Shown piece by piece: positions 1 to 12,077 of a stretch of 64,000 nt of DNA. This DNA comes from Acestrorhynchus altus (lineage: Eukaryota; Chordata; Actinopteri; Characiformes; Acestrorhynchidae). The stretch lies in NCBI GenBank assembly GCA_034509495.1, contig CM067505.1:2509094-2573093 (forward strand). Direction: 5' to 3'. Numbering within the stretch: the stretch's first letter is position 1; the number at the start of each line of letters is the position of its first letter. A program made the translations under genes and the position numbers. The notes under the pieces are model-generated. The model was given only the letters and a program-made list of their open reading frames with translations. It had not been told where the DNA came from and did not search any database.

Positions 1-640
1 CGTCGAGGCTCGTTTAACGCGTTTTAAACGCCTCCTACTCGCTGCTACCGCACAAACACGGGTGCGCAGACTGCCCTCACACCCACACCAAATTACCCCC
101 GAGCTCATTCCTCATTTACAAACGAACAAACGTCAGAAAACAGGGTTTTAACGCCGGAAATGGGCTGGTTTGGGGCAGAAGCGGCGCGCGCGCAGTTACC
201 TCAGAGCCAACGGTCGATTCTCCTCAGGAGTAACGGCCGAGCTCCACCACCAACTGCCCCACACACCTGCCCCAGCGGCCCCGACACGCCCCAAACCCCA
301 CGGCCGTGTACTCAGGGCTGTTAAAATGTAGAGTTTGGGGAGAAAAGTGAGCCGGCATCCTTCAGGCCCGTCCAAACACACCCAGCAGCGGCAGAAACCC
401 CCCTCACACACACACGGCGGGGTGCGGGGGCTCCGAGACCCCCCAGCCGACCCCCCACAACCCCCAGCCTCGCCCCCCGTGCCACACACGAGCGGCTGTT
501 TGTGTTTACCTGTGCGAGCCGCAGAGTCACCGTCCGTCTGACTGCAGTCCGTCCGTCCGCGCGCCGCTCTAATACAACCCTTCACTTCCGCCAGTGGCCT
601 GACAGAGAGGGGGGCGCCAGAGAGCGCCGCTTGGGTGTGT
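1..640 (-). promoter_or_regulatory. CpG-island promoter and first exon(s) of a minus-strand gene leaving the left edge
   Basis: The first 640 bases are far richer in G+C and CpG than the rest of the window. On the minus strand a GGCGGAAGTGA ETS-type site lies near 582-594, followed by a GC-rich leader. Two splice donors face left: CACAG/GTAAAC near 509-514 and CTGAG/GTAACTG with the exon ending at 200. The layout suggests a housekeeping promoter with an untranslated or short first exon and a body beyond the window. The open frames here look like by-products of the high GC content and resemble no family I know. In human the neighbour of MYL4 is CDC27, so that gene is a candidate by synteny only. 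Direction is inferred from donors and the ETS site. Confidence 0.5.
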
Positions 641-930
641 TAGGCTTGGATTGGCACGTGTGCGACTCACTGGTGATGCACTGTGCCTCAAATTAAACAG
701 TGTGTGTTCATCAGGTGCTGATATCTAGATCCTGTTTAGAGCTGTATATGATGTACTGTATTCTATATACATGCCTGTACCCATGTCCTGTAGGCTGTGC
801 TGTGCATGCATACGTTAAGCCGTGCACTGAGCAGCTGCGGGGAGTTTTTCAGCACATCTTCAACCTGTCACTGAAAAACATTCTCAGGGTAGTTCCCAGA
901 CCCAACTGGTGAAGAAGTGCTGAATGCACT
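641..930. other. Unassigned spacer
   Basis: AT-richer sequence between the CpG island and the LINE remnant. I see no supported gene, repeat family or signal in it. Confidence 0.5.
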
Positions 931-2040
931 TGTGAAATCAAAGAACAAAATCCTCACAGTGCTGCTTGCCATGTCCGGGTGGGAGGAAGTGTCCAGTGGA
1001 TAGATGACCCTATCACCCGTTGCTGATGGCTGGGCCGAATTCTGACTAAAGGCTTCAACTAAAGGGCCATCTGAAGTCTTTAGTTGGAGCAGCCATCGAC
1101 ACACTGTAGTTTGAAAATCAGGTTGGCGGTGGGATGGATGATGCGGTCATCTATCTGCTGGACAACGCTTACTCCCATCCAGGCAAGGCAGATGCATAAG
1201 TATTTCATAAGTGTATTCAGCACCTTTCATCCTGCATTTTTAGGGGAGAAACTTCGGCACATGCATTTGGATGAATATGTCATCTCGTGGGCAATGGATT
1301 ATCTGACCGGGTGCAGTCATGTGTAGCACTGGTGCCTCTCAGGGGACTGTATTAGCCCCTTTCGTGTTCAACATCTGTTCCTCTGACTTCAGATACAATT
1401 CTGGGATAAACCATCTTCAGAAATTCTGGTCAGAAGGATGAATACAGGACACTGGTGTAACTGCAGCTCAACATCAATGAGAGTAAGGAGATGGTGTTGG
1501 ACTCCAGGAAACTTAGACCTACCCTATCACCAGTCACCATTGATGGACATGAAGTGTACAAGTATCCGGGTGTGTACTTTGATGACACTCTGGCCTGGAG
1601 TTCAAACACCTGTGCAGATTTCAGGAAAGTCATCCTTTAGGGCATGCATTAATGTCTATGGACATTCTACCAGTCTGTTGTTGCTGGTGCAATATTCTCT
1701 GCTGTTATATGCTGGGCCAACGGCATCAACAATCGTGCAATTAACAAAGTGCACAAACTGATCAAAAAGACAGGCTCTGTGGTTGGAGTCAGTCTGGACA
1801 ATCTGGAGGTTGTAGGAAAAAAATGGACTTACAATAAACTGACTGTCATTATGGACAATATCTCACACCTCCTGCACACTATAGTGGAGAAACAGAGAAG
1901 CACTTCAGGGGTCAGCTAATACAGCCACACTGTCAAAAGAACACCAAGTCAGATCTTTTATTTCCACTGCTATAAGACTGTACAATGATTCTCCACACTG
2001 TAGAGACATGTCTCATCTTTTGCTGAGCTGAGAACTGAGC
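930..2040 (+). pseudogene. Degenerate LINE reverse-transcriptase remnant
   Basis: Read in shifting frames on the plus strand, this stretch gives pieces typical of fish non-LTR reverse transcriptases. There is a segment like KLRHMHLDEYVISWAMDYLT near 1250-1310, then a GTVLAPFVFNICSSDF-like piece near 1340-1390. Near 1470-1600 comes a segment with NINESKEMVLDS and IDGHEVYKYPGVYFDDTLAWS. Several frameshifts and stops break it, so no protein can be made. It ends just before a TCTA microsatellite, which may be its old 3' tail. The subfamily (L2, Rex or CR1-like) cannot be assigned by eye. Confidence 0.7.
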
Positions 2041-2116
2041 TGAGTGTCTGCACTATGCTGCATATCCTGTTAATGTATTCATACTTAATTATTTTATATG
2101 ATTATATGTGCTTATA

Positions 2117-2117
<1 letters not shown>

Positions 2118-2184
<67 letters not shown>
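2118..2184. repeat. (TCTA)n microsatellite
   Basis: About 16 perfect tetranucleotide units directly downstream of the LINE remnant. Confidence 0.95.
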
Positions 2185-2185
<1 letters not shown>

Positions 2186-2331
2186 ATAGGCAATTTTGTA
2201 AATGTTCAGCTCAGTAGAAAGACTTCCTTGCTATAACCTTTTTTGTGAATTTCCTGTAGCATTGCAACCAAACCTGAGAAATATGCTTAGCAACCAGACC
2301 AGTTGTGAATGAGTAGACATTTTTGAGCTAA

Positions 2332-2332
<1 letters not shown>

Positions 2333-2364
<32 letters not shown>

Positions 2365-2376
2365 AAGAGAGAGAGA
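2333..2376. repeat. (GA)n microsatellite
   Basis: GA repeat with one interruption. Confidence 0.9.
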
Positions 2377-2559
2377 AGGTGGGGGAGCTATACATTATTA
2401 TGTTATGTATAGTTCTGACTGGTTTCTAAATTTCATCCCTAATAAAGAGCCCATATCATGAATCAGGAATTCATAAATATAACACTCACTGTGTCACTGG
2501 CTGCAACACAAGCCCAAAGCTTGATCAATCAACCTCTATACCTAACATTTTCCCTGCAT

Positions 2560-2561
<2 letters not shown>

Positions 2562-2606
<45 letters not shown>
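2562..2606. repeat. (TA)n microsatellite
   Basis: Uninterrupted TA repeat, followed at 2629-2648 by a short ATAC repeat. Confidence 0.95.
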
Positions 2607-2609
<3 letters not shown>

Positions 2610-2969
2610 AATTACTTGGTCTAGGAATACATACATACATACATACATAGATGCTTGGCATTTTAATATTTATTGGTTTGATAGCTGTTTAAAGTATCCA
2701 CTCAAAATAGCAGTCCAGTATCCAGTCAAATAGCAATTCTGTCAAATAGTAAATCTTCCTTCTGTGTTTGCCTCAATACAACAAGTAGACTATAAATGCC
2801 CCTGCTGAGGACTGGAGTGCTGGAGAACCCTGTTACAGATACAGCTGATGTCATGCTATTTGATTAAAGTTCACATTGAAGCCACTTGATGGCGCCTTTG
2901 ACTCACTTTGCCTTTAAGTCAAAGTGTGTTATAAACCACTGTTCTGTGTGTTTGGTGTGTTTCATTAAT

Positions 2970-3100
2970 ACATCATGTTTATTTTGGCCATTTATTCAGA
3001 AGGTGGGGTACAGAGTTTCACAGGAGGTGGGTGATTCTTTAGTGCTGATGTTGTAGAACTGTTGAAAACTGGTGAGTAAGACTGCTGTCAGGTGTTGGTC
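2970..3100 (-). other. myl4: myl4 3' UTR exon with poly(A) signals
   Basis: The last coding exon of the light-chain gene runs past its stop codon to a donor TTTCAG/GTAAGT at 3417. The matching minus-strand acceptor, CTCTCTTTCAG, ends at 3101. The exon from 3100 leftward contains no coding sequence. It carries AATAAA signals on the minus strand near 2990 and 2978, so the transcript probably ends just left of 2970. A separate untranslated last exon is usual for alkali light chain genes. Confidence 0.65.
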
Positions 3101-3423
3101 CTGAAAGAGAGACAAGAATTCAGTTCATTTGTCAAAAGTTGTAGGAATGACCTTCTGTGGCGTACTGTAGTGCATGTTGGTGGGGTGAGTTTTGCACTGA
3201 AAGTGCTCCTGTGCCTCATTTGATTCTGTTCGGCAGTGTTTTGGTTCTGATGGATGTTCCTTTGAAAGAAGAGATTCACAGTTTGCCACTTCCTATATCT
3301 ATACATGCTAGGACACTGTCATGTGAGCAGACTGGAGGAACACATCAGAAATCACAGCTGAACATCAGTATATGGTATTTGTTCATGTGTATTAGGTCTT
3401 TATAAATGTGACTTACCTGAAAT

Positions 3424-6400
3424 TTATCCGGACATGATGTGTTTAACAAAAGCTGTTGGAGAGAACAAAAGCAATGGTTTCCAAATCACTCATCTGCAGT
3501 GAGAAGCAGGGAAATGCCTAATATAGGTACTGCAGGAAATATCATTTATTTAAATACATAATTACTGGAAGTCTGGGTTACCTTCATAGTTAATGCAGCC
3601 ATTACCATCTTCTTGTCCTGCCATCACCTGCTCAACCTCCTTCTCTGTCATCTTTTCTCCTAAAGAAGGAGCAGATATATGACCCTTCAGCACTCAGTCT
3701 CTTCATATCAGAAAAGATACCATCTGCCACCTTTACAGTATTTTGTAGTGCCTCAGATCTATAGGGATGTTCTATTAATTCTATAGCAATTATTTCTGTA
3801 TTGGACTGTAAAGCAGCCATTTCTCAGGTTTTGTTCACCTAACGTTTGGAGAACGTGTCGTAGCTCTGCTCCCATTACTGTCCCGTTCCCTTCTTTGTCA
3901 AACACTCGCAACCCCTCCACAAAGTCCTCGAACGTGCCTCGCTCCTTTGACTTGGATATGTGCTGGAACATGGGCAGGAACGTCTCAAAGTCCATCATTT
4001 TGGTGTTCAGTTCTAAAGTCAATCAGAGCATCTCATTAAAAAAGCTTTAAATTAATTAAGAAAGACTTAATATAATCTTCATGTTTTCTAAGATAAAGCA
4101 ATATAAACAGCACACTGTAGACAGCATACAAACGAAGCTTCTGATCTTCTGACCTTCAGGTTTGGGTTTGCCTAGTACCCTCATGACCTCAGCGTTGGTG
4201 GGGTTCTGACCCAGTGCCCTCATGACATCACCACACTGAGCATAGGAGATCTTCATTTGTCCATTGGGTGTTCTATCAAACAGCATGAAGGCCTCCTTGA
4301 ACTCTGTGTGGGCAGAGAAGATGCTGAGCTACAGTACATGCATTAATGAACCAAAATAAACAGGAACTTTGTGATGACTAACGCAGCTGATCCCTCACAT
4401 ATATGGTATCTAAATTTTGCTGTTTTTCACTTTTTAAAATAAATTGAAACTTGTTCTTCACTTTGTGTCAAAATGAGAAAATTAGACAATGGCTGGACCA
4501 ACAAAAATGCTCTGAATACCCATACTTTTTATATCTTTGTACATTAATTTGACTGAAAATGAAATGAAAGTTGTAAAGCAGCCATTCGGGAAATACAAAG
4601 AAATAATCTTCACACAAAAAACAGCTGCGATATAAACTTTGTTTATATATTTGTACTCAAAGATCAGTCAATTAAACAGCAGTTTAGCTCCGCCCCCCAA
4701 AAAAGAAACGATACACTGAAGAAAGGCTGATTTAGACAATTAAAAACAAAAACAACTTTACTGTTTATTTCACTGTTCAGTGATGGTTTGTGAGATAAAA
4801 GTTACAAAAATATAAAATAATGATGAACACAATTAATTAAATATATTTAAAATATTATTATAAATGCTATTTGCAATAGAAGTAATAAAAAATAATACAG
4901 ACTACATTTTCCCGTCCAAACTACTGAATGACAAACTGAAAAATAAGAAGTAATTCTTACCTTCAATCTGATCTGAGCTGAACTCGATCTGTGGTGAGAG
5001 AACAGAAAGTTAAACGTCACTCTGATGCTCCCTGTTTGCCAGTGATAGAGATTTGGGTACTGATTTTTTTTTTGCCCAGTTAAAGTGTTTGTCCCACTGG
5101 TGTAAACCCTTTTATAGATGGTTCAAATTGGTCTATTGTACCACAAAGGTTCCACTATTGTTGTGAGCCAAAAACCCATTTCTCAATATTATACATAAGC
5201 TCTATAAGAGTGAAGTCCTAACAAACTTTGTAAATCATTGACCAACAGCAAAGAAAACAAAACAGACGACCACACAACAGGCTGAGCCCTGGACCAAACA
5301 CTGACCAACTGGCCAATCCCTCCACTTAGCAGAGCTGCAGATGTTAACAGAACCCACAAGGAGACCCACAACCTATTTGGGGTCATTCCATCAAGGTCAT
5401 GAACTGCCACGTTCCCCGACCCATTACGGGATCTAAGAATAACGGACGCCTGCCTCCTGGACTGGGGGAGCCACTGTGAAATCCCATCCTTCTGCAGCGT
5501 CCCTGGAGTAAAAGATGGGGTTAGCCTGGATCATAGGCACGTTAAGCTTCAACAGGGGAGCTTTTACGCAGACTAACATGAACCATGCTGAAGAACGCAA
5601 ACAACAAATGGGAAGACAGGTGGACTGAATGAATGCTGATAGAATGAAGAGTGTAAACATGTGACACGATATTCATCATCATCTACGTGCAGACCCTGAA
5701 AGGTGTGAGGGCTGTTCAGAAAGCTTCAGCACTGAAAAACAACGCTGGAACAGCAGATTCCGATTGTTAGTGGGAAAACAAAAGTAATCTGAGAGGATAG
5801 ACTACTGCGGAACTATTTCTGGCTTTGGAAAATGGATGGTCACTGTGGTTTGGATGGTGGACGGAGAGGGTTGTTTTATGACAGGAGCCTGGCGCCACGA
5901 AACACCACTCCGAAGATGCTAGTGAGGCAGTGCTGAGATACTCAGATCACTGATTCTTACTATGTGTCCAAATATTTGTGGACACCCCTACTTATGAATG
6001 CATTCAGCTACTTTAAATTGTGGTGAAAGGAACAAGAATGCACTGTCTGAGATATTGTTTAAAGAGCTATTTGCTTAAATCATATGCAATCATATCTTGA
6101 GCAATAAATCATGATTAATTGCGAAGATTTTTTAAATTGATTAACAGCCCCAACCTGTATTTTGTTTCTACTCTCACTGTCCACTCTATCAGCTTCTTTT
6201 ACCATACAGGAGCACTTTATACAGTGTACAAGATCCTTGAGGAACTTTTGGAGGTTCTTCAGGTTCTTCAACTTTGGAGGAACAGCTTCCCTAGAAGTAG
6301 TTCATTGAGGCACCTTAAGAAGTTTACATTATTATGGAATTCCTCCACAGTTTCATACTGAAGACTCAAGTTCTTGTACTTTTAACAGTGCACCTTCCAT

Positions 6401-6959
6401 ATAAACTGTAAAAAGTACAAGATCCTTGAGGAACTTTTGGATTTTCTTCAGTTTGAAATTGTGGAGGAACCTCTTAAGATGCTTTAAGGAACCTTTTATT
6501 AAAGGACAAAGGTTTCTCTGAGGTCCGTTGAAGCACTCAAAGATTCCTCCATAATTTAAAATTGAAGAACCTTCAAAAGATCCTCAATTATTTTTTACTG
6601 TGTAGTTCTGTAATTAGAAACTTGATAACCCTCTTTTCTTCAATGGTCATGACCCCACAGGACCACCACAGAGCAGGTTTTTATAAAAATATATTTCAGA
6701 AAACACTACTTTACTAACATTTGCATTTGATATAAATCTATAAGGCTTACTGTTGGTTTTGGATAGTAAATAAAATGATTTAAGATTCCCAACAAAGAAC
6801 CATTTCACACCCGATCCCTCTGAATGATGATAAATGTACTGCCTGAGTACTCACTGCGATGCTCTTCAGGTCAAACTCTGGCTCCTTGGGCTTCTCTGGT
6901 TCTGGAGGGGATGTTGGCTTTGCCACCTCCTTCTTGGGCTCTATTTTCTTGGGAGCCAT
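3424..6959 (-). CDS. myl4: Myosin essential (alkali) light chain, MYL4-type; six coding exons
   Basis: Assembled on the minus strand from coding exons 6959-6855, 4988-4961, 4303-4154, 4012-3839, 3659-3582 and 3452-3424. The total is 564 nt, or 187 residues plus stop; all introns are GT-AG and the frame is unbroken. The protein starts MAPKKIEPKKEVAKP, the Ala/Pro/Lys-rich arm that touches actin in long essential light chains. EF-hand-derived lobes follow: FKEAFMLFDRTPNGQMKISY and ALGQNPTNAEV in the N lobe, then MDFETFLPMFQHI, FVEGLRVFDKEGNGTVMGAE and EDGNGCINYEAFVKHIMSG in the C lobe. It binds the first IQ motif of the myosin heavy-chain neck in the sarcomere. The length is slightly below the mammalian 194-197. 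MYL1 and MYL3 are close relatives; the N-terminal arm favours MYL4 or MYL3, and I chose MYL4. Confidence 0.9.
4313..4960. other. myl4 intron 2: no recognisable element
   Basis: AT-rich intron between light-chain exons 2 and 3. I see no repeat family or extra exon. Confidence 0.6.
4989..6854. other. myl4 intron 1 with repeat fragments
   Basis: The 1.9-kb first intron holds a fragment (about 5958-6022) of the inverted-repeat element described at 14928. It also has two related segments starting near 6228 and 6417, each containing GATCCTTGAGGAACTTTTGGA, with inverted copies of GGTTCTTCA-type words up to 6600. A solo arm (about 6637-6680) of the long inverted-repeat element at 32337 follows. No coding sequence is supported. 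Confidence 0.6.
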
Positions 6960-7036
6960 GGTTTAAGACTGGCTTCACGCTATGAGGGACAAGAGGAAAG
7001 GCAACGAGGTGAAAGAGGTAAGAATGAACAGATGGG

Positions 7037-7119
7037 TTTTATACCAACTTCCAGCTCCCTCAGGCTGAAACAGAGGGATGGACCATCCCATCCGAGATTC
7101 CATCAAGCCCCATATAAGG
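7037..7119 (-). promoter_or_regulatory. myl4: myl4 core promoter: TATA box and CArG box
   Basis: On the minus strand a TATAAAA box lies at 7043-7037, about 80 nt upstream of the ATG at 6959, which leaves room for a leader of about 50 nt. About 70 nt further upstream, 7119-7110 reads CCTTATATGG, a perfect match to the serum response factor site CC(A/T)6GG. A TATA box plus a proximal CArG box is the classic promoter layout of striated-muscle sarcomere genes. Motifs were seen directly; use in muscle is inferred. Confidence 0.7.
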
Positions 7120-7199
7120 TCCAAAGGCTGAAGTGCTGAGAGACAAAGCTCCACAGGCCAGCTCTCAGAGGCGAGCATTATCATGTCCATATATTGTCC

Positions 7200-8270
7200 T
7201 CACTACGACGATGACAGTGAGTTAATGGCTGTGACTGAAGTTACGTTGTGGTGGGACAGAGGGAGGGAAAAGCTGGCAGAACAATAATAGGGGACCTTTA
7301 ATAGGGCTTGTTCCATTGAGAAAGAATGAAAGGAGTAATTAACTCTTTGACACATATGGTCTATTTTGACTCCTGCAGGTCCCTAACGGGGTTGAGGAGG
7401 AATGTGGCCCTGGCTTCTGTATGAAACAGATGATGGAAGGACCGCTGAGGAAGGATGCTTGTGCTGTATACTCTGTATGATGTAATTAGTTAAGCTTACT
7501 TTAATAAAGCATGCAAACTGACTGCCTAAAAAAGTGGAGATGAATAGGTTTTGTGTGTTGTTCTAACCATTGCTTATTGAGTAATTTACTTAAACTTCAG
7601 TTGAAATAACTGGAAAACCTGTGTTGAGTGAATTCAAATTCAAGTAAATCACATTGTTTTAGAGACATATAATGAAACGAACACAACAAATTCCATATTT
7701 CATACGCTGTCCTCACAAACACCGATAACATCAACTATGTGAAAGTGGTCAACGTAGAAATGAACCTACAACCACCATCTCCAGCAGAGAAAGTGGTAAC
7801 TTGCTCTTACAGCCTTCAACACTGAGGGCAGGCAAGTAATAAAAATGATGTGTAGGCATAAACAAGGTAACCTGGGGGGGAATGACAACACAGTGACGTG
7901 ATTGAGGAGAGGAAGACACCCCAGGAAAAACCGATGGGGCCTGAAGCCGGTACGTTTTACTCTTCAGGGTTGCACTGCCCCAACATAAGACCCACCCTAA
8001 ATGTCACCATATAACTCAGTTAAGAAGTGCAATTAGATATTACAGTGTAGTAAGATACTGTAGTGTCGAAAGAATACTTGGGGAATGGCATTCATGAACT
8101 TCATGAAACCTCCAAATGGAACTCCTCAGGGTACACAGATGCCTATACTGACCTTCTCACTGCATTTGGACCTTTGAGATGGAGATATTTTGAAATACTG
8201 AACTGCTTCTGTTTCAGTACTGTGTGAAAAGAGAGTGCCCTTTATTGATTTCATTTCCACTGCTGACACA
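7200..8270. other. Intergenic, nothing recognised
   Basis: Upstream flank of the light-chain gene. No open frame, repeat family or RNA gene that I can support. Confidence 0.5.
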
Positions 8271-8273
8271 AAC

Positions 8274-8525
8274 ATCAACCTGTGGAGCAGTAGAACTGTG
8301 TGCTCTGGAATAATGGTGATCCATCTAATAATTTTAGGATGAGTTGGGGAGTTGGGGATGAGGATAGGTGATCATCCATCATCCTGACCTCACTAATGAT
8401 CTTTTGCTGAATGCAATAAAATCCTCGCAGCAATGTTCCAAAATCTAGCTGAAGCCTTCCCTGGATATTAAAGACAGTTACTCCAACAAAAGCAGATAAA
8501 CACTCTTTTTAATATCCTTAAGTGA
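8274..8525 (+). mobile_element. Partial copy of a nonautonomous inverted-repeat element
   Basis: Matches the middle and right part of the complete copy at 14928-15312, including GCTCTGGAATAATGG, CATCCTGACCTCACTAATG and GACAGTTACTCCAACAAAAG. Left end missing. Confidence 0.7.
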
Positions 8526-8529
8526 CCTA

Positions 8530-9340
8530 AATGTCACTGGTCGTGTTTGGGAGGAACTAAGATCTCTGCAGAACATCTTCTGAAAACAGTGGAAGCTTTA
8601 ATTCAGTTGAGGACTACTTTAGATCCAGAATGGAGAACTGCCAGGACAAACCTGTCTGTCTAATTTAATCCACTATGAGTCCAGTAGGCCACCTTCTGGA
8701 AAGTACTGCATGCTTCATGATAGAGGTCTCCTAGTGACTCATCACTGTGGGCAGTGAGGAACCAGCCTGGGACAGTGGAGGACAAGCAAAATCCCATCTT
8801 CATTTTATAGGAAGGTGCAGCTGCCAACTGCTCTTGCTTACTTAACCTTCTGGAGGCTGTCACATAAACATTTGCATTGGTCATCAGGTTTAAAACGTTT
8901 AACGAGAGTAGGTCTGCGGTGCAGTGAGACCCCCTGTCTATGAAAATGACAGGCAGACACTCTGTCTCTGTCAGAAAGCTCAGGAGGCCTCTGCTTTAGA
9001 CAACACAGAGATTTCATTTAAATCCAGTTCAGTTGCTACAGATCTATCAACGTTTGTCCTTAATGCTTTGCAGTGAACCTCTTCAGATGGTCGTGGGATG
9101 TCCTCTGAATTAAATATTTCCTTTGGAGCTGATGTGTTACTGACCTTGATGACCCACCGAGATCCATTAGAAAAAGCTCTCAGCGGTTCATTCTGACCAG
9201 CATGCATGTGCCAAAGTAGCAATCGAGACGTCTGTCAGTGGAGTTAATGATATAGGATGATGCTGGCATCTACTGCTGGCAAAGTATCAGTGACATAGAC
9301 AAATCCAGGGAAGTGCTGAAGGATTAGAAAATGCAGTAAC
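8530..9340. other. Intergenic, nothing recognised
   Basis: No gene-like frame and no repeat family I can name. Confidence 0.45.
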
Positions 9341-9404
9341 CCATATCCAGCATGGCTGACCAGCACAACCAGAATGACCAAGCTGGTTAACCAGCATGAT
9401 TAGG
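9340..9404. repeat. Short tandem 'ACCAGCATGACCAAGCTGGT' repeat
   Basis: Imperfect tandem units of ACCAGCATG and AAGCTGGTTA words. The same repeat recurs in the channel gene at 44010-44150. Confidence 0.65.
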
Positions 9405-9584
9405 GTTGCACTGGCAACTTAATTCAGCCCTGGATTTAAAAAAAACAGCTCAAAAGGGATCAGTCTTTTGGCTGTTCCCTTCTGATCGTTTTATTCAGGT
9501 GACTGGGGGTAGAGGGGTCCCATCTGATGGGTCCCTACTGGTCAGTTTTTATGTTTTACTGATTCACGTCAAATCAATCAGCAC

Positions 9585-9800
9585 TTTTATCCAAGGATCG
9601 CAGGTTCAAATCCCAGGTCATGCTGCTGGCCATTGGCCATGCTATCTTTGAGTGGGTAGAGGGCGCTCTCTCCCCACATCACACCCAGTGTAATACTGGC
9701 TGGCACAGGTATCTGTTAGCCAGGGGACCTGGCACTTTCCTACATTGGCTGCCCAGAAGAGGCTGCCTTCAGTTGTAGTGGAGGAGGCATGTGCTTGTCG
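9585..9800 (+). mobile_element. tRNA-derived SINE remnant
   Basis: Contains a Pol III B-box-like GGTTCAAATCCC at 9603-9614, followed by the non-tRNA body seen in fish SINEs (GTAGAGGGCGCTCTCTCCCC). The A box is poor. Confidence 0.5.
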
Positions 9801-10044
9801 TATGTGATCGAGGGAGAAAACTCCTCAGCTCCTCTTACCAGACAGGAGCACTTTGTAAATTACAGACTGTAGACCATCTCCACCACCATATACAGCTCTG
9901 GAAGAAATTAAGAGACCACTCCACATTACTGGTGTCTCGTACAGCCCCGTGTTTTAGATTTGAAAGGATTATGAAGATTTGACGACATTTCTCACAAATT
10001 CCAAATAAAATCCTTCCATTTTTGGCAGAAACGACAACCTCTGT

Positions 10045-10300
10045 TTAAGGGTCAGCCGTGGCCTGGTGGTTAGGGAAGCAGTTGGTTGCTGGTTTGAAAC
10101 CCTGAACAGTAAGCACATGAGTAAAATACCATTGGATAGGGTTCCCACTGCTCCAGGCACGTGTGGCGCACCTTCTCTTTGATTGTGAAATGGTATGAGA
10201 ATGAGAAGATGATTCTCTTGGAATGTGGCCAAAAGTTCAGTTTGACCACACAGTTTCTTATAGGCCAAGGTTTATGAGAAGCTGGTGAATAAGAAGCCAA
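10045..10300 (+). mobile_element. tRNA-derived SINE remnant
   Basis: Begins with a tRNA-like head: GTGGCCTGGTGGTTAGGGAA (A-box region), then GCTGGTTTGAAACCC (B-box region). A body without coding potential follows. Confidence 0.5.
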
Positions 10301-10418
10301 CTTCAGCCTCGACCGCGTGTGTTGGTTTGTAGAGTATAAAATATTAATTTACAGTAAAATGTTCTGGGGTTAGATTTTATATACTCTTAAAGGGGCAGTG
10401 TCTAAAATAAGGTCTGAT

Positions 10419-10473
10419 CATTTCTGAATTCCTGGTCATTTCTGAATTCCTGGTCATTTCTGAATTCCTGGTC
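10419..10473 (+). repeat. Three tandem 18-bp units
   Basis: TCATTTCTGAATTCCTGG occurs three times in direct succession. Confidence 0.9.
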
Positions 10474-10938
10474 ACTAGAATCAGGTTACATTAAGATCTA
10501 GTTTGAACTATTGGTCAGTTTAGCACTACTTTTTCCACTACTGCTCTGTGGGATTGGAGGACAAAGGTGGAAAGAAAAGTAGTTCTTATATTATATCATT
10601 AGTTTACCAATGATTCGTTTTCATTTTTGAGTTTCGCTGAGAGATATGTTTCATCCTATTTAATAAAAAACAAATGAAATCAATATTTCTGATTATTAAT
10701 AAAGGCGATGGATTGGAAGAATCAATATTTTGGTAAAAAAAACCTGTTATTGTAGGGAAATGTGTCTCAATTAATCAATATTGAATCAAATAAAATCAAA
10801 CTGGGAATAGATTTGGAGAGCCCGACCTGCAATATCCATTTTGCCAGTTGTTCAGCAAACTGTGTTGTAGGTCAATAGAAATAATATAATCAACATAATC
10901 AACGTCATAATTAATGAAAAATTGATATTTATTTAATG

Positions 10939-10939
10939 A

Positions 10940-11008
<69 letters not shown>
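10939..11008. repeat. (TTGA)n microsatellite
   Basis: About 17 units; the Ile-Asn-Gln-Ser open frame on the other strand is only this repeat translated. Confidence 0.95.
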
Positions 11009-11009
<1 letters not shown>

Positions 11010-11123
11010 GAAATCACAGTCACTGGTAGTTTATGTGTGTTTGCCCAAAGATGGAGTAAAACAACCACAAGAGGGCAGAATTCCCACATCATTTGATGAA
11101 CAGTGGTGCTATATTTTGACATG

Positions 11124-11500
11124 CACTGTATGTCCAAAAGTTTGTGGACACATTTTCCTCTACAGTTGCTTCTGAAATCAAGGGTAATTATGAGTTTGTT
11201 TTCCTTTTTCTGCAGTAACAGCCTCTACTCTTCTACAAAGGCCTTACACTAGATTTCTGGAACAATGCTCTGAAGATTTGATGGCATTTGGCAACAAGAG
11301 CACGAGTAAAATCAGGCACAGGCAATGTATTATAGTTCTAGATCAGAATTGCCACACAGAGGTATTAGCTAGAGCTCCAGCACTGCAGAGAAGTCCACAG
11401 CCCGGAGCTGCAGGGGTTTACAGCCCTCTGTGTACCGGATGGCTTTGGGCTGGGTGATTTTAGACTCATGTCTGGCTCCAGAGTGGGAATGGAGCAAATT
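11124..11500 (+). mobile_element. Inverted-repeat element, second family sharing the same terminus
   Basis: Starts CACTGTATGTCCAAAAGTTTGTGGACAC, essentially the terminus of the element at 14928, but with a different interior (TTCTGAAATCAAGGGT, CAGCCTCTACTCTTCT). A second, shorter fragment of this family lies at 40822-41060. The right end is not clear. Confidence 0.55.
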
Positions 11501-12077
11501 TAGATGACCAATTCTGTAGTCTGTTGCTTAGGCCAGCTTGAGCACACTCTCAGAGTGTCCACTGCAAGTGGCCAGTGGATGGTGCTGGTGTTCTGGCTAT
11601 GGGAGCTGGAATGACAGGTGTTTGAAGCAGGTGGAACCAACAGGTTCTGTGAGGAATGGTGGTCTGGAGTAGGGTTTCAACAGTAATGTTTACAGCAACA
11701 CACCACAAATATCGACTCCTGTTAGACCTCACATTTATAAAAGCAATGGCCATAAATCATCATTGATCATTTACTTTATTATTTCATACCCTGATGATAC
11801 TGTCAGCATGTGGAGGTTGAGTGAAGCTTAAAATGCTGGCTGTTGCCGTTTGTTTTACATCACTTCACATCATCTTAAGCATAATGTTTTTTGTTTTGTT
11901 TGTTTGTTTAATGAAAGTTTGTCTCTGATAGGATGAAACAATATTGGAGTAATAGAAGATAATGTCATCACTGTCCAGTGAAAAACAGGTATCTCCAAAA
12001 TGTGGACTTCACAAGAGAAGGCAAAAATATTCTTAACTTTGAATGGAAATGAATATAGAATAAGAGTCAGTCGGTCA

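Noticed and set aside
5433..5660. Minus-strand 75-codon frame in myl4 intron 1
   Set aside because: No splice sites fit the light-chain frame, and the known family exon pattern is complete without it.
10796..11137. 113-codon frame with an Ile-Asn-Gln-Ser tandem
   Set aside because: Translation of the TTGA microsatellite, with no conserved flanks.
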